A stretch of 6,248 nt of DNA from the NCBI RefSeq assembly GCF_000721935.1, contig NZ_KL585421.1:51785-58032 (forward strand), written 5' to 3'. The translations under genes and the position numbers were made by a program. The notes beneath the pieces are model-generated. The model worked only from the letters and a program-made list of their open reading frames with translations, did no database searches and had not been told where the DNA came from. The DNA is from Streptomyces sp. NRRL WC-3549 (lineage in GTDB: Bacteria; Actinomycetota; Actinomycetes; Streptomycetales; Streptomycetaceae). Below are positions 1-4,691 of this stretch, in pieces. Positions within the stretch are counted from its first letter, which is position 1, and each line of letters begins with the position of its first letter.

Positions 1-636
1 GCCGATCAGCATCGGCTCGATGGCGAGCACCATCCCGTGCCGCAGCGGCATCCCGCGACCGGGGCGCCCCTCGTTGGGGACGGACGGGTCCTCGTGCATC
101 CTGCGCCCGATGCCGTGGCCCCCGTACCCCTCCATGATGCCGTAGCCGGCACCCCGGCACACCGTGCCGACGGCATGGGCGATGTCGCCGATCCGGTTGC
201 CGACGACCGCCGCGGCGATGCCCGCGTCCAGGGCCGCGAAGGCGGTGTCGATCAGCCGGGTGTCGTCGGGGCGGGCCCGGCCGACGGTGAAGCTGACGGC
301 GGAGTCGCCCGCCCAGCCGTCGAGCAGGGCACCCGCGTCGATGCTCACCAGGTCGCCGTCGCGCAGCCGGTAGTCGTCGGGGATGCCGTGCACGATCGCG
401 TCGTTGACGGACGCGCAGATGACCGCGGGGAACGGGGTGGGCGCGAAGTGCGGCCGGTAGTGGAGGAACGGCGAGGTGGCGCCCGCCGCCCGCAGCACCT
501 CGCGCGCCACGGCGTCGAGTTCCCGCAGCGAGACGCCGACCGCGGCCGCCTCCCGGGCGGCGGTCAGGATCTGGGCGACGACCCGGCCGGCCTCGCGCAT
601 CGCGTCGATGGATGTGTCTGTCTTGAGTTGCACCAT
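1..636 (-). CDS. map: Type I methionine aminopeptidase (3' end cut by window edge)
   Basis: This enzyme removes the initiator methionine from nascent proteins in the cytosol, using a two-metal centre. The 212 visible residues cover most of the pita-bread fold. The metal and catalytic residues are in the expected order: His83 in VHGIP, Asp100 in SIDAG, Asp111 in GDSAVSF, His174 in GGHGIG, His181 in MHEDP and Glu207 in AIEPML. The last metal-ligand glutamate lies beyond the left edge. The family usually has about 250-285 residues, so perhaps 40-70 are missing. I chose the ATG at 636 because the protein begins with the usual short helix and a perfect TATAAT lies 7 bases upstream. No Shine-Dalgarno is visible, so the transcript is probably leaderless. 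It diverges from the XRE regulator at 678. Streptomycetes often carry more than one map gene, and I cannot tell which copy this is. Family assignment is secure. Confidence 0.96.
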   Translation of the reverse strand, partial: MVQLKTDTSIDAMREAGRVVAQILTAAREAAAVGVSLRELDAVAREVLRAAGATSPFLHYRPHFAPTPFPAVICASVNDAIVHGIPDDYRLRDGDLVSIDAGALLDGWAGDSAVSFTVGRARPDDTRLIDTAFAALDAGIAAAVVGNRIGDIAHAVGTVCRGAGYGIMEGYGGHGIGRRMHEDPSVPNEGRPGRGMPLRHGMVLAIEPMLIG

Positions 637-643
637 GCCAATT

Positions 644-649
644 ATTATA
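644..649 (-). promoter_or_regulatory. -10 box of the methionine aminopeptidase gene, leaderless-type
   Basis: On the minus strand this reads TATAAT, a perfect sigma-70/HrdB-type -10 hexamer, which stands out in such GC-rich DNA. Only 7 bases (637-643) separate it from the ATG, so transcription would start at or within a base or two of the start codon. No convincing TTGACA-like -35 box is seen at 16-18 bases upstream. Initiation at the ATG is inferred from spacing, not shown. Confidence 0.65.
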
Positions 650-665
650 CCGGTCGAAGCGGTAT

Positions 666-671
666 TAGAAT
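666..671 (+). promoter_or_regulatory. -10 box of the XRE regulator gene, leaderless-type
   Basis: TAGAAT fits the actinobacterial -10 consensus TANNNT and ends 6 bases before the ATG at 678. No Shine-Dalgarno precedes that ATG, so a leaderless transcript is likely. An overlapping alternative, TATTAG at 663-668, is less good. No clear -35 box is seen. Confidence 0.55.
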
Positions 672-677
672 GACGGC

Positions 678-968
678 ATGGTACGGACTCCCCTGACCCC
701 GGAAGAACGCGCCCGCGGCGAACGGCTCGGCGAACTGCTGCGCCGGGCACGCGGCCCGCGCAGCATGGTCGCGGTCGCCGCGAGCGCCGGAATCTCCCCC
801 GAGACGCTCCGCAAGATCGAGACGGGCCGCGCCCCGACCCCCGCCTTCTTCACCGTCGCGGCACTGGCGGGCGCCCTCGGCCTGTCCCTGGACGAGGTGC
901 TCGCCCGGTGCGCGACGGAGGCGGCGGACGAGGAGCCGTCACCGGAGGCGCTGCCGCTCATCGCGTAG
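678..968 (+). CDS. XRE-family helix-turn-helix transcriptional regulator
   Basis: A 96-residue single-domain DNA-binding protein. The Cro/C1-type helix-turn-helix spans about residues 16-76. The turn and recognition helix lie around residues 36-58 (AGISPETLRKIETG), with the typical Ser-x-x-Thr-Leu-x-x-Ile-Glu pattern. The last 20 residues are acidic and low in complexity, with no ligand-binding or metabolic domain, so it is a minimal repressor-type protein. The ATG at 678 is supported by the -10 box 6 bases upstream. It is divergent from the aminopeptidase gene across an inverted repeat that it may bind. The oxidoreductase gene follows 19 bp downstream and may be co-transcribed. The target genes are inferred from position alone. 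Confidence 0.9.
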   Translation: MVRTPLTPEERARGERLGELLRRARGPRSMVAVAASAGISPETLRKIETGRAPTPAFFTVAALAGALGLSLDEVLARCATEAADEEPSPEALPLIA

Positions 969-987
969 GGCGGGTAGGGTCGCGCCC

Positions 988-1368
988 GTGACCCTCCAGG
1001 ACTTCGCCCGCAGCGAGTACGTCAGCCTGACCACCTACCGCAAGGACGGCACCCCCGTCGCCACGCCCGTCTGGGCCGCGGCCGACGGGGACGTGCTGTA
1101 CGTCTGGACCCGGTCCGACTCCTGGAAGGTCAAGCGGCTGCGCAACGACAGCCGGGTCCGCGTCACCGTCTGCGACGTGCGCGGCCGGATCGCCGAAGGC
1201 GCGCCGAGCGCCGAGGGGACGGCGCGGCTGCTCGACGGGGCGGGGACGGCGGCGGTACGCAAGGCGCTCGGGCGCAAGTACACCTGGAAGTTCTACCTGG
1301 TGGACGTGCCCGCCATGGTCGTACGCCTCGGCAAGCGGCCCCACACGGGCATCGCCGTCACCTTCTGA
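988..1368 (+). CDS. PPOX-class F420/FMN-dependent oxidoreductase (Rv2061-like)
   Basis: A 126-residue single-domain flavin/deazaflavin-binding split-barrel protein of the pyridoxamine-phosphate-oxidase-like superfamily. It most resembles the actinobacterial subgroup called probable F420-dependent enzyme, Rv2061 family. Visible signatures are the N-terminal strand pair YVSLTTYRKDGTPVATPVW (about residues 11-29), the VLYVWT strand (37-42), the KVKRLRNDSRVRVTV cofactor-phosphate region (47-61) and a conserved C-terminal strand near MVVRLGKRP. Such enzymes use reduced F420 or FMN in the cytosol on substrates that are mostly unknown. The GTG start at 988 is preceded by a weak TAGGG-type ribosome site about 8 bases upstream. 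It lies 19 bp behind the XRE gene and converges on the glycoside hydrolase gene, with only 10 bp between the two stop codons. Family is confident; cofactor choice and substrate are not. Confidence 0.9.
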   Translation: MTLQDFARSEYVSLTTYRKDGTPVATPVWAAADGDVLYVWTRSDSWKVKRLRNDSRVRVTVCDVRGRIAEGAPSAEGTARLLDGAGTAAVRKALGRKYTWKFYLVDVPAMVVRLGKRPHTGIAVTF

Positions 1369-1382
1369 GCGCCTCGGCTCAG
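1365..1382. terminator. Short hairpin containing both convergent stop codons
   Basis: CTGAGC (1365-1370) and GCTCAG (1377-1382) form a perfect 6-bp stem with a 6-base loop. The TGA of the plus-strand oxidoreductase (1366-1368) lies in the left arm, and the TGA of the minus-strand hydrolase (1381-1379) lies in the right arm. It could act as a weak bidirectional terminator, as short GC hairpins without U-tracts are thought to do in streptomycetes. The stem is small, so terminator function is only suggested. Confidence 0.35.
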
Positions 1383-2356
1383 CAGGGGTCGCGCCACACG
1401 TCGAGGTCGAGTCGCTTGCGCATCGAGGACAGCCGCAGCGCACGCGACTCGGCGCAGAAGTCCTCGGTGGGTACCTCGTACTCGACGTGGAAGACCGCCT
1501 TGCCCGCCGCGGTGAAGGGCTTCAGCCGCTCGCACTCGTCGTACTGCGCGCACTCCTCGTTCACCGCGAAGTCGAAGTCCCCGACCAGCTGCGGGATCTG
1601 GGCCAGGTCGTTCTTCAGGCCGACGGACAGCCCCCGCTCGTGGGCGACGTCCGCGATCATCCGGTTGTACGCCAGCTGGTCGGCCCCGGTGAGCGGGAAG
1701 CCGGTGTCGTTGGCGTAGCCCTCCAGCAGATCCGGTTCCACCGCGTCGAAGCCCTTGTCGCGGCACATCTGGATCCGGCGCTCCATGAGCGGGCGCAGTA
1801 CGTCCAGCCGGCGGATGTCGAGCCAGCGCTCGCCGTCCCAGCCGTTGGGCTCGCCCCGCACGGACCGGGGGAAGGAGCCCTGGTCCGGGCGGAAGTCCTC
1901 CCAGGCGCCGGCGTTGAGGTAGCAGATCACCTTGCGCCCGTCGGCGTGCAGGCGCGCCACGTCGGCGGCGGAGTTCTCGAAGCCGTCGATGTCGTACACC
2001 GGCACGTCCACCGAGGCGTCCACCCTGCCGTCCAGCTGCCACTGCCAGGCCAGGCCCGGCCGGGGGCGCCACCTTCCCGCCGGGGAAGGGGCGGGGGAGC
2101 CGGGGGAGCGGACCGTGGGGGAGCCCGCCGGGGCGGAGGTCGCCTCGGCGCCGGGTTCCCGGGGCCCCCCGCTGCTCGTCCCCCCGCCGTCGTGCGGTGT
2201 CCCGGGGCTCGGCCGTGCGGACGCGGAGGGAGCCGGTCCGCCGTCCGCTTCCCGCCGCCCTGCGCCGTCCCCGGTGGAGCACCCGGCGAGGACCGCCGCC
2301 ACGAGAGCGGCGGCCGTCAGCCCGCACGCCCGGCCCGGGCGCACCCGGGCCGTCAT
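1379..2356 (-). CDS. GH114 endo-alpha-1,4-polygalactosaminidase-like lipoprotein
   Basis: A predicted secreted, membrane-anchored glycosidase of 325 residues. Residues 1-26 form a lipoprotein signal peptide: Arg residues at 4, 6 and 9, a hydrophobic core and lipobox LAGC with Cys26. Residues 27-95 are a Gly/Pro/Ser-rich linker that would cross the cell wall. Residues 98-325 are a GH114 TIM barrel with the WQWQLDG opening, VYDIDGF (Asp122 and Asp124), KVICYLNAGAWEDFRP, the FDAVEPD strand (Glu207, Asp209), GLSVGLKND and FAVNEEC (Glu267). The family cleaves alpha-1,4-linked galactosamine polymers and includes fungal Ega3. The conserved Asp in DID and Glu207 are the likely catalytic pair. The ATG at 2356 overlaps the stop of the upstream spherulin-4 gene (ATGA), which implies translational coupling. 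The reading frame stays open upstream to 2755, but that stretch overlaps the spherulin-4 gene and would bury the signal peptide, so I reject a longer form. Family is strong; the actual polymer is inferred. Confidence 0.92.
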   Translation of the reverse strand: MTARVRPGRACGLTAAALVAAVLAGCSTGDGAGRREADGGPAPSASARPSPGTPHDGGGTSSGGPREPGAEATSAPAGSPTVRSPGSPAPSPAGRWRPRPGLAWQWQLDGRVDASVDVPVYDIDGFENSAADVARLHADGRKVICYLNAGAWEDFRPDQGSFPRSVRGEPNGWDGERWLDIRRLDVLRPLMERRIQMCRDKGFDAVEPDLLEGYANDTGFPLTGADQLAYNRMIADVAHERGLSVGLKNDLAQIPQLVGDFDFAVNEECAQYDECERLKPFTAAGKAVFHVEYEVPTEDFCAESRALRLSSMRKRLDLDVWRDPC

Positions 2357-3012
2357 GCCGGCCCGCCCAGTGCGGGCGTCAACTCGGACCAGGGATTGGG
2401 GAGTTCGCCGGTGACCGGCCCCGACACCCCCGCACCCCGCTCCCGCGCGGTGCGGACGGCCAGCGGGATCAGTGCCGGGGGCACCCCGTAGACCAGGTGG
2501 CAGAAGCGGTCGGGCGGCTGCCGGACGGCCCACCGGGGCCGGCTGAAGGCCGACACATAGGTCGACCAGTGCCCCTCGAACGTCACGACGAGGTCGGCGG
2601 CGCGGAGATAGCCCGGAGCCGGGTGGACGCCCGGGTTCAGCGCCACCAGGGGGATCCCCGACCGTCTGATGCGCCGTACCAGCCGTCGGCAGGACGGCAG
2701 TTCGGCCGGGCCCGGGGGTGTCCGGTCGAGGAAGCAGCCGTCCGCCCCGTACCACTCCAGGTGCCGCGCGGCCTCTTCCACGACGTCGGACGGCGGGCGC
2801 TCGCCGTAGTCGGTGTCCACGTACCCGAACACGTGCGCACCGGCCGACCGCAGGGCGCGGGCGGCGGAGGCGAAGGCCGGGTCGGGGGCCGCCCCCGGGC
2901 CGCTCGCCGGATTCAGCACCACCCCGTACGTCCGGCCCGCGGCGGCGATCAGCCGGTGCCAGGCCCCGGGGTCCTCGGCGGGGTGGACGTAGAGGGGGAC
3001 CAGGAAGTTCAC
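2353..3012 (-). CDS. Spherulin-4 family protein (GH135-like TIM barrel)
   Basis: A 219-residue spherulation-specific family 4 protein. The family includes fungal Sph3 (GH135), an alpha-1,4-N-acetylgalactosaminidase needed to make galactosaminogalactan. Visible motifs in order: VPLYVHP (5-11), VVLNPASGPG (31-40), HVFGYVDTDYG (60-70), DGCFLDR (91-97), ALNPG (124-128) and VVTFEGHWSTY (142-152). Asp96 and Glu146 are likely active-site acids. Fungal Sph3 has an Asp-Glu pair where this protein shows Asp96-Arg97. The GTG start at 3012 overlaps the epimerase stop (GTGA) and has GGAAGGGG about 10 bases upstream. The protein begins directly with the first barrel strand, so there is no signal peptide. 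It would be cytosolic unless a longer form exists, but upstream extension runs out of frame through the epimerase gene. Its stop overlaps the GH114 start. Family is confident; activity is inferred. Confidence 0.9.
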   Translation of the reverse strand: MNFLVPLYVHPAEDPGAWHRLIAAAGRTYGVVLNPASGPGAAPDPAFASAARALRSAGAHVFGYVDTDYGERPPSDVVEEAARHLEWYGADGCFLDRTPPGPAELPSCRRLVRRIRRSGIPLVALNPGVHPAPGYLRAADLVVTFEGHWSTYVSAFSRPRWAVRQPPDRFCHLVYGVPPALIPLAVRTARERGAGVSGPVTGELPNPWSELTPALGGPA

Positions 3013-3932
3013 GGGCTCCGCACCCCTTCCACCGGCGCGGGCAGCCGCGCCGTGGGCGGTGACACGGCCCCGTCCCCGGCCGCCCACAGCGCGGCCGACG
3101 AGTCGTCCAGGGAGTAGGACGGCCGCCACCCCAGGGCGGTGCCGGCCGCCGTGTTGTCGGAACACTGCCACGACACCCCCTCCGAGCGGGCGGAACCGCC
3201 CCCCTGCGCCACCTCCTCGATCCGCCCCCGGAATCCGGCGGCCCGGACCAGCGAGGCCACGAGCTCCCGCACCGCGACGGCCCGGCCCCCGCCGATGTTC
3301 AGGACACCGGGCAACGGGCCCGGTACGGTCGCCGCGAGGACCACCGCCCGCGCCACGTCGCGTACGTCCACGAAGTCCCGGTACGCCGACAGATCGCCGA
3401 GCCGGAGCACCGCGCCCGGGTCCCGGCCCGCCGCGCGCAGCAGAGATGTGTATAAGAGACAGGGATTGCCGACGCGCAGGACCACCGCGTCCAGCCCGGA
3501 CGAGGTCACCGCGACCGTCCCCGCCAGCTTGGTCGCCCCGTACGGGGCGACGGGCCGGGTGGCCGCCGACTCCGTCACGCGGACCCCCTCGGCGCCCGGC
3601 CCGTACTCCGCGGCGGACCCCAGGTGCACGAGCCGCGCCCCGGGGGCCGCACGCCGCAGCGCGGCGCACAGCACGGCGGGGCCCCGGGCGTTGGTCTCGG
3701 CGAGCTCCACCGCGTCGCCGCCGACGGCACCCGCGCAGTTGACCACCGCGTCGGGTGCCGCCGACGCCAGGGTCCTCGCCAGCGCGTCGGCGCCGACGCG
3801 GGCCAGGTCGACGGCGAACTCCGCACCGGCCGAGCGGCCCGCGCGAAGGGTCACCGCGTCCGGCAGACGGGTCAGCGCCCCGGCGACGTGGCCGCCGAGA
3901 TAGCCGGTGTGGCCGAGGACGAGAACACGCAT
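3009..3932 (-). CDS. NAD-dependent NDP-sugar epimerase/reductase, contains adapter-encoded residues
   Basis: A cytosolic extended short-chain dehydrogenase of 307 residues as sequenced. The Rossmann NAD site is GHTGYLGGH (7-15). The active site shows Ser106 in HLGSAAEYG and the Tyr131-x-x-x-Lys135 pair in PYGATK. Family landmarks VVLRVGNP (150-157), YRDFVDVRDVA (184-194) and LNIGGG (211-216) follow. Family members act on nucleotide sugars as C4 epimerases or ketoreductases. Here it could make UDP-GalNAc or reduce the 4-keto product of the neighbouring dehydratase. Residues 158-163 (CLLYTS) are encoded by a Tn5 mosaic end at 3444-3462, which replaces the usual Gly/Pro-rich loop after RVxNP. 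By comparison with the family about 10-20 true residues may be missing. The frame stays open by chance or by assembly. The ATG at 3932 starts 7 bp after the nucleotidyltransferase stop, and its stop overlaps the spherulin-4 GTG. Confidence 0.85.
   Translation of the reverse strand: MRVLVLGHTGYLGGHVAGALTRLPDAVTLRAGRSAGAEFAVDLARVGADALARTLASAAPDAVVNCAGAVGGDAVELAETNARGPAVLCAALRRAAPGARLVHLGSAAEYGPGAEGVRVTESAATRPVAPYGATKLAGTVAVTSSGLDAVVLRVGNPCLLYTSLLRAAGRDPGAVLRLGDLSAYRDFVDVRDVARAVVLAATVPGPLPGVLNIGGGRAVAVRELVASLVRAAGFRGRIEEVAQGGGSARSEGVSWQCSDNTAAGTALGWRPSYSLDDSSAALWAAGDGAVSPPTARLPAPVEGVRSP
3444..3462 (+). other. Perfect Tn5 mosaic end (Nextera adapter remnant)
   Basis: The sequence AGATGTGTATAAGAGACAG is identical over all 19 bases to the hyperactive Tn5 mosaic end used in tagmentation libraries. 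The insert-facing end (ACAG) points right. It sits inside the epimerase coding sequence, flanked on both sides by correct epimerase sequence. There is no transposase gene, no second inverted end and no 9-bp target duplication, so it is an untrimmed adapter joined into the assembly rather than an insertion. Confidence 0.95.
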
Positions 3933-4042
3933 GGTGAGGTCAGGCTCCCTTGAGCAGCATCGACTTGCGGCTGGTGAACTCCGCGTTCGCCTGGTCGTAG
4001 TCGTCCGGGCGCCCTATGTCCAGCCAGTACCCCTCGAACTCG

Positions 4043-4058
4043 TGTGTATAAGAGACAG
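4043..4058 (+). other. Truncated Tn5 mosaic end (16 of 19 bases)
   Basis: TGTGTATAAGAGACAG matches the last 16 bases of the Tn5 mosaic end and has the same orientation as the copy at 3444-3462. It lies within the nucleotidyltransferase gene. Upstream coding ends at DLLE and downstream coding resumes at EFEGYW in another frame. It is a second adapter-derived assembly junction. Confidence 0.93.
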
Positions 4059-4513
4059 CTCTCCAGCAGGTCCAGCACGAGTTCGTCGAAGCCCAGCGGC
4101 AGCCCCGGGGTGTAGGCGTCCAGGGTCGCCCGCGAGAGGCCGTAGACCCCCATGGAGACGCGGTAGTCCATGCTGGGCTTCTCGGTGAACGCGACGACCC
4201 GGCTCTGGTCGGTGGTCAGCACACCGAAGTCGATGTGCACCTTGCGGGCGTACGTGGCGATCGTCAGCGGGGCCCCCGAGGCGCGGTGCCGGCGCAGGAC
4301 GTCGGCGTAGTCGAGATCGGTGAGGATGTCGCCGTTCATCACGAGGAACGACTCCGGAAGTCTCTCGCGCAGGGTGAGCAGGGGCCCCATCGTACCGAGC
4401 GGGCTCTCCTCGGTCGCGTAGTCGATGTCCAGACCCCACTGCGAGCCGTCGCCGACATAGGCGCGGATGATCTCCCCCAGATGTCCGATCGCGAGGGTGC
4501 AGCTGGTGAAACC

Positions 4514-4516
4514 GGC
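4514..4516 (-). other. One-base deletion frameshift in the nucleotidyltransferase
   Basis: Family-like sequence reads VLRQLAA up to 4516 and then continues as GFTSCTLAIGHLGEII from 4513 in the next frame. Only two bases (4515-4514) lie between, where a whole codon is expected. The site is in a GC-rich run. A sequencing or assembly error is the likeliest cause, although a real mutation cannot be excluded. Confidence 0.8.
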
Positions 4517-4652
4517 GCGGCGAGCTGCCGCAGCACGATCTCCAGGATCGCGTGCTGGTCACCGATGGGCACCAGGGGCTTGGGCAGCGCGGTGGTGTAG
4601 GGCCGCAGCCGCACGCCTTTGCCACCGGCCAGGATCACTACGTGCATGGGTT

Positions 4653-4657
4653 CCTCC
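4653..4657 (-). promoter_or_regulatory. Strong ribosome binding site of the nucleotidyltransferase
   Basis: On the minus strand this reads GGAGG, followed by 5 bases and then the ATG at 4647. It fixes the start of the broken gene and shows that it has its own translation signal, independent of the dehydratase that stops 44 bp upstream. Confidence 0.8.
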
Positions 4658-4691
4658 ATCGTCGACGTGGTGCGGGGTCGTGCCGGACGGG

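Larger units (their letters stand above)
641..671. promoter_or_regulatory. Imperfect inverted repeat between divergent genes, candidate operator
   Basis: Two 12-base arms (641-652 and 660-671) around a 7-base spacer match at 10 of 12 positions. The inner six are perfect: ATACCG at 647-652 and CGGTAT at 660-665. The element covers nearly all of the 41-bp intergenic region and overlaps both candidate -10 boxes. A dimer of the neighbouring XRE protein bound here could repress both genes, which would be autoregulation plus control of the aminopeptidase. Binding is inferred. Part of the symmetry could simply reflect two facing AT-rich promoters, but the GC-containing core argues against chance. 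Confidence 0.5.
3940..4647 (-). pseudogene. Sugar-1-phosphate nucleotidyltransferase, broken as sequenced
   Basis: It would join a sugar-1-phosphate to an NTP, giving the NDP-sugar for this operon. The start has LAGGKGVRLRPYT and PKPLVPIG, the nucleotide-binding signature of the NTP_transferase (PF00483) family. The middle part shows FLVMNGDILTDLDY with a metal-binding Asp, and FTEKPSMDYRVSMGVYG. The last part reads EFEGYWLDIGRPDDYDQAN to a TGA at 3942-3940. These pieces lie in frames 0, 1 and 0. One base is missing between GCG (4518-4516) and GGT (4513-4511), and adapter sequence at 4043-4058 shifts the frame back and replaces about 7-8 residues after DLLE. The net length (235 codons plus stop) is close to normal. 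The ATG at 4647 has GGAGG 5 bases upstream. Because one lesion is plainly an adapter artefact, the gene is probably intact in the organism. Glucose-, mannose- or GlcNAc-1-phosphate are all possible substrates. Confidence 0.85.

Noticed and set aside
37..696. A plus-strand open frame of 219 codons opposite the aminopeptidase.
   Set aside because: It lies antisense to a gene with all its visible catalytic residues, and its composition is typical of an antisense GC-rich shadow.
2357..2755. A longer GH114 protein starting at 2755.
   Set aside because: The extension overlaps the spherulin-4 gene, is low-complexity, and would place the lipoprotein signal peptide in the middle of the protein.
3447..3458. 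TGTGTATAAG as a -10 promoter element inside the epimerase gene.
   Set aside because: It is part of the adapter sequence and so not genomic.
3444..4058. The two matching mosaic-end copies as a natural repeat, attachment site or transposon insertion.
   Set aside because: They match the engineered Tn5 mosaic end, point the same way, carry no transposase between them and show no 9-bp target duplication. Adapter carry-over explains them better.
3942..4647. Programmed frameshifting to produce the nucleotidyltransferase.
   Set aside because: No slippery heptamer or downstream structure is evident at 4515, and the second frame change coincides exactly with adapter sequence.
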